64,000 bases of DNA from the NCBI GenBank assembly GCA_007922305.1, contig ML677343.1:32629017-32693016 (forward strand), given 5' to 3'. Numbering within the stretch: the stretch's first letter is position 1; each line of letters starts with the position of its first letter. Source of the DNA: Dermatemys mawii. Lineage: Eukaryota > Chordata > Testudines > Dermatemydidae. The notes beneath the pieces are model-generated. The model was given only the letters and a program-made list of their open reading frames with translations, did not search any database and was not told where the DNA came from. This document shows, piece by piece, positions 21,239 to 33,576 of the stretch. A program made the translations under genes and the position numbers.

Positions 21239-24200
21239 GTACGTACCAGTCATGGGACAGTTCACAGCAGATGCTGCAGTCTACTGTTGGTGGGGTTGAT
21301 AACACCACCTGCTATTTAGGTTGTCCGATGCTTCCCATTATAATACTCTTTTTTGTTTGCTTATAACTTTGCCATACCTCAGCTCTTTGGGCTGCAGTTT
21401 CCATGGAACTTGAATGCTAAATTATTTTGGAAAGTTTCAGCCAATGTGGTTCAGCCATTTCCAAGAACAAGTTATGGGAGTGCAGATATGTTGATTTACC
21501 ATAAAAAAAAATTCTGGCAACCTTTTCTTTGGGAAACTCCAGTGCCCACATGCTTTGGAACAGGGCTCTGAAATGTAGCCAGAGTTGGCCACTGAGTCAG
21601 GAATGTGCCTTTTGCTGTTCCATGAAAATCCACCCAAATTTGGCCAAACCTCTGAAAAACCACAGTTCAGCCATGCTGTCAAACTGAGAGGACGGACCAA
21701 GTGAGGTCCTGCAAGGGACACTCCTGGTTCTAGTACTTATCACCATTTTCATTAATGATGATGATGGAGGAGTGGAGAGTAGACTTTTGACCCAAACTGG
21801 GGAGGGGTTGCAGGCACTTTGAAGGGCAGGAGTAGAACTCAAAATGATCTTGATAATGTGGAGAATTGGTCTGAAATCAACAAATGAAATTCAATAAAAG
21901 CAAGTGCAAAGTACTACACTTAGGAAGGAAAAATATGCACAACTACAAAATGGGAAATAACTGGCTACGCAACAGTGCTGCAGAAAAGGATCTGGGGTTT
22001 TCTGGTGATCACAAGTGGAATAGGAGTGAACAGCGTGATGCGACTGTCTAAAAGACAAATGTCTTTCTAGGGCCTATGAACAGGAGCATTGTGTCTGAGA
22101 CACCCGAGGGAATTATCTTGCTTTTCTCGGCACTGGTGAGGCCCCAGCTGGGGTCCTGTGTCCTGTCTTGGGCACTACACTTTAGAAAAGATGTGAACTG
22201 ATTGGAGAGAGTCCAGAGGAGAGCAACAAAACTAAGATGTTTAGAAAATACCATCTATGAGGAAAGGTGGGCAGAATAGGAAAGTTTAGTCTAGAGAAAA
22301 GATGGCTAAGGGGGAACCTGAAGCCAGTCTTCAGAGATATAAAAGTTCGTTATAAAGATGACAGTGGTCCTGATGGTCCACTGATGGGTGGACAAGATGT
22401 AATTTGCAGCAAGGGAGATTTAGGTAAGATATTAGGAAAAGCTTTCTAACACTCAGGGGAGTTAAGTACTAGACTAGGTTACAAAGACAGGTTGCGGAAT
22501 CAGCATCCTTGGAAGTTTTTAAGAACAGTGGCTGTCTCCAATGGCCTAGGTTTACTTGGTCTTGGCTCCGCATGGGGGGATGGACTAGGTGTACTCTTGG
22601 TCTCCTGCAGCCCGACATTTCTCTGAGTCTGCGTTCAGGAGAGCCTGTTTAGAGTTTAGCAGCTGAAATCCCGAAAGATTCCACCCTCACTGGACTGCTC
22701 CGCAGTGTGACTGCCAGTCGGAAGGGCTTGTACCATCATTTGGTTGTGTGTAATTACTGATGTAAGTGCAACGTGGCGGAGAGGCAGCATGGGGCCTGTG
22801 ATGTAAGAGCTCAGTAGTAAGACACGTCTTCCTTTGGAGGCCACTCTTAGACAGCTCATAGGGGTATCTGGTGTGAACGGCTCGGAGCAGCAGAAACACA
22901 CACAGTGCATCAGCCAGGCTGGTAGTTTGGGGCGTTGGTCACCTGCAGGAATCACTTAATGGAACCCAAACAAAACCAGAGCAGTGCATTGGGTTAGAGC
23001 CGAGCCGTAAGCAGGACTGTCTGCCACAGGGCCTGGGGGTGCAGAAAGCTCAGCAGGTCCTGAGACCCGGGTGCTTAGTACTCACCGCCCAAGGCTGGGC
23101 TGCGCTCCCCAGCAGTGCGCATGACAAAAGGTGCAGTAACGAGCTGGTTCTCCGCTGCGCTAGTGGAAGTTGCCCCCTCTGTAGCCAGAAGGGGCTGTGC
23201 AGTGGAGAGGGGGACAGGTCCCAAAGCACAATCACTCCTGGAACACACAGTGCAGCAGAGAACAGGTGCTCAACAGGGACACTGGGGCAGAAGCATCATG
23301 TTTCCTCCCCCGTTGTTTCCACCAAAGCAGGGACCTTTGCTCAGGTCTCGGCCTATAACGCTGCTGTCTTCCCTCGCATCCTTCTTCCTGCCCATTTGTT
23401 CGCCAGCCTTGGGAAGCCGTCCATCAGGTCTCCTCTCCTGCCCAGCGTGGGGGCCGTAAGGCCCATTTGCACGTGCAGTCGCGGGAAAGGGGCCTGTAGC
23501 TCAGAGGCATGCAGTAGCACAGCAGTTCTGCTCTGAAACCTGGGGCTCACTTTCCAGAGTCTGATCAAAAACTCTTTGCTTGGGCTTGACCCGCTAGACG
23601 CAGAGCCAGCACTGATTGAAGGGAGAGCCGGGCTGGGCCCCAAGGACTCTGGGAGCCTCCGCAGCAGCAGGGAGATGGAGAAAGAGGATCACTTTTGTTT
23701 TTTTGCTGTTAATAATTTTATATTGCACTAGCAAAGTATATAGTACTGGAGCCATTTGTTTTCCCGGAGACTCCTCTCCCTAGGGCTGCGGATCCTTCTG
23801 GGGAGGCTGGTGCTATTCCACAAACAGTAGGAACACTTGTTTCATCAAGGGCTGCACAGCTGGCCAATTAAAGATTCCCCTGGATTTGCAAAATCGCAGT
23901 TGGAAGACTACAATTTAGCAAATGCAGGGAAGATTCTAGTTGGCCAGCTGCTGCTCTGATTAAACAGTTACTTAGGGGAAGAAGAAATCAAACAAAGGAA
24001 TCAAACCCGCGCTGGCTGGTCCGACAGAGCCACCAAGTCTGAGCCCAGCATCCTGCCCACACTGCCTCCTGCAGCAAAAACATCTTAATCCTTTTACACC
24101 CACTAGTCTGGGAATCCTGCTGACGGTACCTGGCAGTCTGCTCCAAACCTTTACATTGGTCTGCTCTTGGAATCTCTGGCTGGGACTCACCTCCTGGAGA

Positions 24201-26544
24201 CAGGGAAGCAGCTCTAATGTATTTGCTCTGCTAGCAAAAAAGGATTGTACTTCTCCTGTCACTGGGACAAAGGCGTTGAGATGGGAATGCGGCAGGGTGG
24301 GGAAGTTGGAGATGAAGGCACCATAGAGTGATTGTTTGATAGCCACTGTGTTTGTCTGACTGATAGGACTGGCGGTGTCTCCAGCGGTTCCCTTTATCCG
24401 TACAGCCACCATCCCACGTACCGTCTAGAAAGACCATCCTGGCCTGTGTTGAATTAAGTCCTTGACTCTAAGCTGGTCCCCAGAATGCCAGGACACATTG
24501 CTGTTTAAAAGGACTCTTTTAGTGGGATGCCTGCAGTCACAGATGTTTCCTGCAGCACTGTCTGGACCAGCACGTGCAGGTGTGCCCAGACGCTCCGACC
24601 AGCCCTCCCTGACTGTCTCCAGTTAGCACAGGCAGGAGGACCTGTGCTGCTCTGTGCCCTCTCTGCTTTTGTCTTTGCCTGGGCTTCGTTCGCCTTTGAA
24701 TAGTCACAATCCACCCTTCAATCAAGCTAGTCTGCAGGGAGAGAGCTCTTCCATCTCCTCCGTTCACGGTGCTTAGACCCTCTCCAGCTTACAGTGTGAT
24801 TCTTTGCCCGCGCGCAGTGACGGTAGGAGCCCTTCAAGTGTGAAGAGAGGAGAAATCCAGCCAGCGCCTGCTGTGCCTTAGAAGGGGCAGCAAGAGCCCC
24901 AGGAAGTGTCCCTGCCCCTTGCCCCTGCGCTGTCTTGGTGCTGTCTCCCAGGCATCACGCTCACGCTGGCTTTTCCCCTCAGTCTGCATCGTGACCTCTC
25001 GCTCTGTCTCTCCCCTTTATTTGATATGTCACTTACGTGTGCTTTGCCCCTTTCTCGCGCTCACTGGCAGGCGACACATGTCCCTTTCAGAGTGATTCAT
25101 TTTGCAGCTTTCGCCTCCAATCTCGTTTCCTGGTGACAGGCGCCGTCCTGACTTAGAGCCGGCCATATGGTAGGATGTGTTGATTGTTGGGTTTGGAGGG
25201 GGGAGGAGGGATGATGGTTGAAGAGCTCAGTGGACTTGGCATGTTGCATTAGAATCAGTGCCAGGGAGCTGCCTGTCAGGGCTGGGTATGGCCCCGGGTT
25301 GGTGACACGCAGGCAGCAGAAGGCGGGAGACAAGCCCCCTGCTCTTCAAAGGCCAAAGAGACTTGGTTCCACTAGTAACGAGGAGACCCGCTCAGAACTG
25401 GGTAATACGGCCTGGTTTTGCTTCCTTAATGATATTACTCTGCATTTATCATTTGTTTTCCCTGCCACTGCTCATCGTAAGGATTGATGAGTACCCATTC
25501 GGAGCTCTCCATTCTGCTCACTGAAGGCAGTTCTCTGAGGGCACGCTCAGAGGTTTGAGGTGTGCTTTTTGGGCAAGGGGTGTGTGAAGGGACTGGAGAG
25601 CCGAGTAGGACTGTGATTGTCTCGTCCATCCCCAGCCAACGTCTGTTTGCCGAGTGAGACTCACGAGGAGCTCCCTGGAGCTGACACGCTCCTGTCATTG
25701 TGCTGTCATAGCCCAGCCCCACAGTGGAATGAATTGGGAGAGGGGTCTGCTCACCCCACATCCCTCGTGGTAATCGGCAGTGATGAGGCAGCTCCTTAGG
25801 AAGTGGCGAGTCGGAGGTCCAGTGAGGGCAGATGTCCCATGTTAACGTGAGGCTGCCTGGCCCAGGGTCTTCCTGAGATGACTCTCCTCTGAGCGGGATT
25901 TCACGGACGCGTCCATCACCCTCAGATCAGCTGAACCTTCCACACCATGATCTTGCTGCATTGCCAGGACCCTTGGTTTCCTCTGTGAGCCCTGCCAGAG
26001 CCCTGCCCTGTTGTCCCACCCTAATGGTCCCATTACAGGGTGTCTCTGTTGTGCTTCGCTGGGTAGCTAGTTGTGGACAGATCTGCTTGGTCCTGCAAGA
26101 CTCAGAGGACCATGTTTACCCCCCAATGGTGCAGGCGGTTAAGGGTGGGATTGGGATTTCTCAGCTGCCTTCTATTGCTGGCTGGAGAACTTGTCTTCTG
26201 CCAGAACTGGGTTAACCCTTCACCTTCCTCGCTCTGTGTGTGTGTTGCGTTAGGTGAGGAAAGAGTTCTGATTAACCCTTTCCTTGCAGTCGTAGTTTCA
26301 GAGACCTTTTCCTTTTCTGCTTCATTGGATATTCTTATCACATGTTTTTTAACCCCTTAACTCCCATCTGTGCCACCATCCGGTGATTGGAGGGAGCACC
26401 TCTTGAAGTTTCATCTTCCTTTTACTGAGTCTACAGCAACTGTGCTGCCCCCAAAGAGAGTGGAGCATCCCATCTGGTGGCTCTGGAAAGGCGGTACCAC
26501 CATGACGGTGAGGACTGTTGACGAAGTATATTTCTGTGTTCCAG
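21239..26544 (+). other. Last ACSF3 intron
   Basis: A 5.3-kb intron with donor GTACGT and acceptor 'tgttccag'. It contains a plus-strand CR1 at 21,690-22,625. An AT-rich stretch at 23,690-23,960 includes two similar blocks (gctggccaatt and gttggccagct), which may be unconserved chance. The other ORFs are unsupported. Confidence 0.85.
21690..22625 (+). mobile_element. CR1 LINE fragment within the ACSF3 intron
   Basis: Plus-strand CR1. The text 'gtgaggtcctgcaagggaca', 'aataaaagcaagtgcaaagt', 'ggcactacactttagaaaag' and 'gagagtccagaggagagcaa' follows the ORF2-to-3'-end order of CR1. The frames are broken throughout, so there is no protein. It is in the same orientation as ACSF3. Confidence 0.8.
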
Positions 26545-26665
26545 GGAGTCCATGGCGTACTACACTGTCCCTGCAGAGCTGCTCCTGGTGGAGGAGATAC
26601 CACGCAATCAGATGGGAAAAGTCAACAAGAAGCAACTTCTCAATCACTTCTACCCAACCCAGTGA
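26545..26665 (+). CDS. ACSF3: ACSF3 terminal coding exon with stop codon
   Basis: This exon gives [20 protein letters not shown] then [19 protein letters not shown] and a TGA at 26,663-26,665. The NQMGKVNKK segment carries the conserved lysine of the ANL C-terminal domain that acts in the adenylation half reaction. The first base completes an arginine codon with the AG of the previous exon. Mammalian ACSF3 ends in a closely similar way, with the same number of residues after the lysine to within one or two. The acceptor is 'tgttccag'. No frameshift or premature stop is seen in the three exons. Confidence 0.95.
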
Positions 26666-26868
26666 GACACCAGGCTGGGAGCAGGAGCCAGCCGAGATGT
26701 CTCTCCCCGTAGTGCCTGGAGTTTCTCCAAGGAGCTTTAATGCACCCCAGTGCAATGGGTTTGCATGAAAATGATACTAACCAGGTGCTGTCGGTGCTGT
26801 CTGCCTTGGCGGTTCTGTGCTCCTCGGGCTGGGATTGTCAGTCAATAAAGCTGGTTTAATTCCACGTG
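26666..26868 (+). other. ACSF3: ACSF3 3' untranslated region
   Basis: A short 3' UTR of about 200 bp follows the stop codon. An AATAAA polyadenylation signal is at 26,844-26,849, and a GT-rich stretch (acgtggtctc) lies 15-25 bases downstream, as expected for the cleavage signal. The end near 26,868 is an estimate. Longer transcripts from distal signals cannot be excluded. Confidence 0.75.
26844..26849 (+). terminator. Polyadenylation signal AATAAA
   Basis: Canonical hexamer about 180 bp after the ACSF3 stop codon, with a downstream GT-rich element. It is the only one near the gene end. Confidence 0.8.
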
Positions 26869-27910
26869 GTCTCCTCATTGGCTGAGCAGGACCTGGAGAA
26901 GAGCACGGTTCTGTTCCTTCTGTAGGAGCCGTTCTCCAGAGTCTCAGAGCCACCCCCCGCCGACGCTGAGCAGCCAGGCCCAGGAATCAATCGTGTCCGA
27001 ATACCAGGGAGGTCTGAAGTGTTTGCAAGTGAGAGGAGTGTCCTAGGTGCATGTCAGGGCTGATAATGGAGAACTTCAGGCTCCGGAGGACTTGCTGGGC
27101 AGGTCCCTGGTCCACTGTGTCAGTGTTTCGATGGATGGGAGATGGCCAAAGGGAGCAGGCTGTGTGGGGGTTGAGCTGAGGGGAGAAGTAGAATGCCGCC
27201 GGGTGTGTCCCGTCTTTCACTCCAGCACCCCTCCTGCAGGCTCAGGCTAACAGGATCCATTCTGCACCCCAGGGAGCAGCCCCGTGGACTGGACTGAAAT
27301 GGAGCCAGGCTCATTGCCAAGAACCCTGCCGTGATTGTCCAGGCAGAGCCTGGTTTTGGAGGGTTCCTGCTCCGGGCTGCAGTTCGCCGTCCCCTCCTCC
27401 AGTGGAGATTATCCTGCTAACCAAGGGGCACTGATGGCCATCAGCACAGGACAGGCGCTGCCTGTGCGCAGGCTGTAGGAGTCAGTTTGTGACAACAGGC
27501 CCTTCCCATTAAATGTGGGTTGAATGGCTCCATTTACCAGGCGCGGGGCTATGGGCTGCTTCGCCATTGACTCAGCCAGCAATTCTCCAGGAGGTTCGGG
27601 GAATTGACAGGGTAAGCGCCAGGTAGAGGAGGACACAGAATTAATTATTTGTCTCTTCTAAACCAGAGCCTGAGTTGCATGGAAATGGCCTTAATACCCA
27701 CCGGAGGTAGTTCCTGTACCATGCAGTCCGCACAGATACTCAGCAGCTAAGTCCTACTCGGCACGCAGAGAATCTACTGAACCTGTGTCGTTCCCAGGGC
27801 AGAGTGGCACGTGGCTAGGACGGACTTTACACTATAAGATGAGGTCCTGGCATAGAGGGGAAGGTCCGCAGCGCCGTCCCTACCCCTGTGCAAAGCAGGT
27901 AGCTGCCTAG
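26869..27910. other. Intergenic, no feature recognised
   Basis: Start of the ACSF3-CDH15 intergenic region. ORFs up to about 80 codons occur on both strands but have no domains. Confidence 0.5.
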
Positions 27911-27948
27911 GGCACCAGGAAATTTGGGGCACCAAATTTCCTGGTGCC
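27911..27948. repeat. Perfect 17-bp inverted repeat (hairpin)
   Basis: The arm GGCACCAGGAAATTTGG (27,911-27,927) is matched exactly by its reverse complement at 27,932-27,948, with a 4-base loop (GGCA). It lies 37 bp left of a hAT-like element. The structure could be a relic of a fold-back element or an unselected palindrome. The stem is too short for a typical pre-miRNA. Confidence 0.9.
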
Positions 27949-27984
27949 TTGCACAGTTGCGTGTTGCTTCGGCCCTTCCCAAGG

Positions 27985-28108
27985 TAGGGTGACCAAATGT
28001 CCCAATTTTATAGAGACAGTCACAATTTTTGGGTCTTTTTCTTATATAGGCTCTTATTAACCCCCCACCCCCGTCCTGATTTTTCACACTTGCTGTCTGG
28101 TCATGCTA
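27985..28108 (+). mobile_element. 124-bp hAT-like MITE, copy 1
   Basis: It begins TAGGGTGACCA and ends TGGTCATGCTA, an imperfect 11-bp inverted repeat. The interior is a pyrimidine/AT patch (gggtctttttcttatatagg). The flanking octamers TCCCAAGG and TCCACAGG agree at 6 of 8 positions, consistent with an 8-bp target duplication. The same element recurs at 42,741-42,864 and, damaged, at 49,595-49,671. Confidence 0.8.
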
Positions 28109-28399
28109 TCCACAGGCCCCCCGCCCCTGCCCCGCCTCTTTCCACCCCCACTCCCCTGAGCTCTGCAGCAGGACCGGGCCTGCACTCACCAGCTGTGGGA
28201 AGTGCAGCGACCGGGCCCCAGCTGCAGGGCTGGTGAGTGCTGAGGAGTGGTTTCCCCCTTTCCCCCTCCCCGCCCACAAACCAGTGCGGGCCCCCCCTGC
28301 ACGCGGAGGCCTGGGACCCTCCATACACACCCTACGGGGGGGCTGCATAGGACCCCAGAATAGCTAGGGACATCCCAGAAGGTCTGTACAGGAACCTCT

Positions 28400-28830
28400 G
28401 AACTCCCCCCTCCCTGTCTTTTTGTCTCTCTGCAGCTCATCCTCGCTGTTCTGTCTCTCTCAGCCTCAGGCCATATGCAACTCATCCCGGATGAAATTAC
28501 TCTTTAAATTAAACTCCTCTCTTCAGCCATCCGCAGTGATGCCTGTTAATTCTGCCTGGCTTTCCGCGCTTCCCTCCGACGGTCCCCCGGGGCGGGGGGT
28601 TTGTTTTGCTTTGTTTTGTTTTTATGGAGCAGTTAAAGAGTCCGTCATTTAGGGGAGTCTCATCTCTTTGTGGGAACGTCTAATAACCTGCTGTAAATTG
28701 ATCTCTGTCCGTCGGCGTGCTTCGCCACCCGCCTCCTTCTGTCTTCCTGCAGATGTGAGGAAGCAGTAATTAGAGAAGCACAAATAAATACAAACTGCTC
28801 TTAATAGCCCATGCCGCTCTCACTCTCCTC
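28400..28830. promoter_or_regulatory. Possible conserved non-coding element (AT-rich island)
   Basis: This AT-rich stretch in GC-rich surroundings contains homeodomain-type cores (gcagtaattagagaagc), 'gggaacgtctaataacctgc' and 'agcacaaataaatacaaact'. It has no coding signal and no repeat I recognise. Conserved enhancers in vertebrates often look like this, but conservation cannot be judged from one sequence. Confidence 0.3.
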
Positions 28831-31800
28831 CTGCTCCGTGCCCAGGAACCGCTCTCTCCTCACCGCTGCCCCAGGCTGTCTGAGTGCAGAGTGACGGAGG
28901 CACCCATCCAGGTTCAGAGTTTATGCAGTGCCTTGTGTTGAGCCCAGGCGTCCCTTCTGCATGGAGCGTGGACTCCAGAGGGCTCGGGGGGCCTGTAACA
29001 AGCCCAGGCTGTGCGAGGGGCTGAGTCTGGGGGTGTTCTAATGGGCGGATTCATGGGGCGCTATTGCCCTTTGCCAGCATTTCAGGAACAGCACCTGGCC
29101 ATGCCTGCCAGGTGAGAGGAAACACCGCAGAGCCCCGCTGTGCCAGAGGGGCAGCAGGGTCCACAGGCTGCCACTCCTGCTAGCTGTGGGGAAACCACAC
29201 AAGGCTGGTGGGGAAGTAGGGAGGGAGCTCCCACCACTGCCAGGAGAGGAAGGGAGCCAGCTGGGGACTGGGGAGGGAGCTGAGCCCTGATCTGATTTCT
29301 TTGCAGAGTTTGTTTGAAAAGCAAAGCGCAATATACAGACTCTGGGTGGCGGGAGGTTTAGCTTGTCTGAAGCCCGCGGAGGCTAATCCCCCAGGGTAAG
29401 ACACAGCACACGGGAAGTAGGAATCACCCCCCCGGGAGCCAGCCTGCGGAGGTGGCACTCCGGGCGTCGGCGAGCGATCACACCCACTTGTAGCCGAGAG
29501 GCACCTGGGAGGTGTGAATGTAACACCAGGACTGTACGTCCCCCAGGGGAAAAGTCATAGCAGGGGCTGGGCTTCCAAAAGCCAACATCTGCGTGTGGGG
29601 GGAATGTGCACAGCCTGCAGGTTGGGCACCTGTAAAATAGGCTTTTGAAATCTGGCTGGAGATGGCCGGCCCCTTATTGTTTTGCCTGACGACTTCCCAG
29701 CTGATCCATCTTATTTGCAGAGGACACCCCGGCGCCCATCCCTTAGATCCCTTTGGTACCACACTGAGTCCAGCCTCTCGGTCTCCAGCAAGAGCTTCCA
29801 GTCCCCGACCCCCCGGGCTGAGCTGCTGCTTCCCCTTCCCTGCTTCACAGCAGGTTGCACGGGCCTTCTCTCCTCATCATCTGTCAGAGCTGTTGACAGC
29901 TGTACCGGAGCCCCCCCGCCTCTGTGCAAACATTGTGCTCATTTCGGATGCCGCAGCCTGCATGGCGCAGACCCCACTGAGATCTTACACTCCGCTCTCA
30001 AATTAAAACCAGGAGCCGGGCGCCGGGGGAGCTGCACTGCTGACAGCTCGATAAAAACCTGTTTGCTGCTTCCTCTCCTCTCCTGCTTACCTGGCTATGG
30101 GGAAAAAACAGTCACTGAAAGCCTTTGATCTCAGCGGCTGGGCTCCTGGAAAGAGACTGCTCCCAGGAAGTGTGGCTGGCCACGCTGCCCTGAGAGGAAT
30201 CTCTCTCGTAAGGGTGGCAGGAAACCCCTTCTCTCGCCTTTCCGCCTCCCAACCCCACTCAGCCATCCCAGGAAAGGCGAAGGCTGGTCCTGGAGGGGAG
30301 CGGGTGGTCAGTGGTGCAGCACAACTGGTACCTGTGATGTGCCCCCCCCCCACCTGGGCCCTGCTCACCCCCGGGTGTGCAGGAAGCAGGAGGCAAGCTG
30401 CACACTCAGAATGGGGTTGTGTGAGGAAGGCCCCGCTAGGAGAGATTTGGTTAATGCAGCAAACTCCTGGCAGGCCCAGTGCAGGTTACCAAGATTCGCG
30501 GGACGGAGAGGCGTTGTTTCAGCAGTGCCCACAGAACATGCTGCAAGTCAGGATTGAAGGGCATTGGCAGAGCTGGTCGGTGGTGGCATAGCAGAGGGGG
30601 TGGGAGGCTGCGCTGGGGGGCACTGGATAGAAGCGATCTGCCCCACCCCCCGAGATGATAACATGGGTGTGTGGAGGACGTGCTCCTGAGCTGTCAAAGG
30701 GATTGTGCACAGAGTGTCCTGTCTGCTCCAGGCACTAACGCTTGGGGTTCAGGGGCGGGCGGCACCATGCTCCCTGCGCGGCCCGTGCGTGCTCGGCCGC
30801 TCCACACAGCCCTCTCTGCACACGCCTGATAAGCCGGATCTTTTGTCTGCTTTGACGTTGAAGAACTCTTCACACTTGGCTTCTGGAGAGAACAGCGGCT
30901 GCCATCGACTGCACCACGCCGGCCATTGTCGAGCGATTGTTCCTGCGTCTGCCGGTAGCCGGGCTCAGACACACGAAGGCAGAGGGGATGCTGGGGGGAA
31001 TGTATCGGGGAGAAGGACTCTGCATTGTCCAGGGAGATAACGGGAGAGGGGCGTGTGCGGGTCGGCGGCCGGGATGGACCCTGCTCAGGAATCGCTTTGT
31101 TCCCGTTCCTGCACCAGCTGAGGGAGGAGTTTCAAGTGAGCCCCAGGAGTAGCTGATTGATCCGAGCGAGCAGTGCAGCTGGGCCCGGAACGGGCGCGTG
31201 TCCTGCCAGAATGGAATGGTCCTAGGGAAGTCCGGACTCAGGTCCTAGGGAGGTCACAGAAGGTCACCAGGCCAGAGCATGGCCAAGACATGGCTGAAAG
31301 CAGCCCTGAGACTGGGGGGTAGTTGGAGGATGGGCTGTAAAAGGGAGGGAATGACCCTTCTCTCCCCTGGCACACTCTGGGCAAGGGCCTTCTGTCTGTA
31401 CAGCCCTGAGCCCAGCGGCCCAAGTGTGGGTGTGGCTGGCGACGAAGCTTGCAGACCCCAGGTGTAGAAGTCGAGGTGTAGAAGTCGAGCTGTAGCTGTG
31501 TGAAGCACAAAGGCAGGAGCTGGCCTTGGGCGCTGTCCCAGCTGCAACCCTGGGGCCATCAGATGTGCTGGGTTGCTCGGAGCTGGATGAAGACGGGGAT
31601 CTACAGACCTCTCCTCCAGCTGCCTCTGTGCCCTGCAGACTCCAGGCCGGGCCAGCAAGCGCCACTCACGGGTTCCGAGCGGCTCCTCTGAGCCCGGCGG
31701 GGAGAAACCCCTTCTCTGAGCCATGCTCACTGGGCCGGGGTTGGCTCCACTGCCCGCTGCAGAATCAGGCCCCTGGTGCTCAGGTTCTGGCTGCCAGCTC

Positions 31801-32896
31801 CTGTCGGGGGTGATGAGCAGATTCTCTCCAGCCGACCAGCTGTGTGGGTGGCTCCCTAGCCCGAGAGAGACCAGGCCGTGGCTCCGTGGCGCAGGCAGGG
31901 TGAGCTCCGCCGCTTCCGAGCAAAACACCTCCCGGGTTGCAGGGAGGCTGAGGCTGCCATGAGATGCGGGGGTCACATGGCCATCGCAGAGCAGCCCCCA
32001 ACACTCCTGCGCCGCTCTTCGAACCTGGGCTTTCTACCCGGCCTGTGCTGGGCAGCCACCCCTGCCTGGCACTCTGTGCTGCAGAGCTGCAGCGGGCGTC
32101 GTGTGCCACGGGGCCCGCGGCGGAAGATCGCTGGGTTCCTGAAGGACAGGGAGTATTGACAGCCTGGAGCTTTGTAAACGGATTTTTGTCCCTGGTTGAC
32201 CTCAGACGTGCTCTGGAAAACAAACCCGGCGGCTCCTGAGCGGGGCAAGGAATCAATAAGCACTGGGCGGCGGAGGGAATACCCTCGCCGCACGCTGGGG
32301 GAGAGGGGACAGGAAACAGGCACTGGCGTGGCAGATTTTCCTGCCCACATGGGAGCTGATTAGAGGCGGAGGCCATCCATCATTGTACCGGCAGGCAGAG
32401 TGCGGGCAGGATGGATGGCAGGTGGGAGCTGAGCTGGCCTCTCGGGGAGCTGGGGTGGAGGCCGGAAGAGAGGGGTAATCAGGCCTCGTGCTGTGAGGAT
32501 GATGGAGCATCCCAGCTCATCGCGGTGGCCCTGGATCCTGCCAGAGGAGTGTCTGCGGGAATTCAGCCAGCCCGCTGGAGCATGGAGAGTGAGGATAACA
32601 CGGCTGGCACGAGGCGGGGAAGAGAAGACAGAGGATGCAGGGCAGCAGTGAACTTTGCACCTCCTGTGCAGAGAGCCCACAGCCAACTCCGCACCTGGCT
32701 CAGAATACTGGGGGGTGGACCCCACTGCTCCGATCCGTCCCTCTGGCCCCTGGCTGTATGGCGTCAGGCAGCGTATGCGGTGATGGGCCTGCAATGGGAG
32801 CGAGGACGCCTGCTAACTTCCCCAGCCTTTTGCCCGGCTATCGCCACTGCTCCAGGACCATGCGGAGGAGAGGCAGGGAGTTCATCTGCTGAGAAC
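28831..32896. other. GC-rich intergenic stretch without genes
   Basis: Many long overlapping ORFs on both strands (up to 240 codons near 31,254-31,976) occur, as expected from high GC and few stop codons. None has a domain, splice context or coding bias that I can support. The block gtcaggattgaagggcattg at about 30,550 recurs at about 60,607, which marks a dispersed repeat. Confidence 0.6.
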
Positions 32897-33576
32897 TGTG
32901 ACGGAGCAGGAATAGTGTGTGTGTGCCTCAGTTTCCCCTATGCATTTGTTAAGTCCCTAGGTGGTGGGTTAAGGGCTGATAGTGCTGCAGAACAGAGAGA
33001 CAGTGTAAGGAAGTAGCCACTGCCCTATCTAGGCCCTGCCCTTCCCCCCTCTCAAGGTATCAGTTAGCTGAAAGGAGAGAACAAAGAGGTCACCTGACCT
33101 CCTGGCCGGGAAAGAGACAAAGGAAAGGAGAAGGAGGGGCTGGGGGGGTGAGTTTCAGTCTGGGTCTGGCTGGGAAGAGGCAGAGAGCTTCAGGCAGGCT
33201 GGCCTGGCTCCCTGGCCCCAAAATGGACCCAGCAGAGGGATCACGCTTGCTCTACCTACAAGCTGTCTTAGATCACCTGTCATCTAATAAACCTCTGTTT
33301 TACTGGCTGGCTGAGAGTCGCGTCTGACTGTGGAGTTGGGGTGCAGGATCCACGTGCTCCCCCAGGACCCTGCCCGGGTGGGCTCACTGGGGGAAGCGCA
33401 CAGAGGGGCAGAAGGTGCTGAGTGCTCCGAGGTCAGACCCAGGAAGGTGGAAGCTGTAACCTGTGAAGCTCCTAGCCTTGAAGACAGACTGTTTATGGAG
33501 AGGAAGCTTCCCCCCAGAGTCCTGACTGGCTTTGTAGGGAGCAGTTCCAGAGTATTTCCCCGGGGACTCCATGAAA
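32897..33576 (+). mobile_element. Solo LTR, plus orientation (family A)
   Basis: The left end is TGTGACGGAG. The right end is ctccatgaaa, degenerate from CTCCGTGACA as seen in the second copy, so the ends form an inverted repeat. An AATAAA at about 33,286, followed by cctctgttttactggctggc, marks the R region. Flanking pentamers AGAAC and AGAGC agree at 4 of 5 bases. A second, inverted copy is at 39,045-39,545. There is no internal coding sequence, so it is a solo LTR left after recombination. The ORF at 33,330-33,884 crosses the LTR end and is not a gene. Confidence 0.75.

Noticed and set aside
30097..30591. 164-codon ORF starting MGKKQSLKAFDLSG
   Set aside because: Several frames overlap, and no domain or splice context is present.
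31254..31976. 240-codon ORF on the minus strand
   Set aside because: It is proline/serine-rich, overlaps several other long frames on both strands and lacks domains. High GC explains it.
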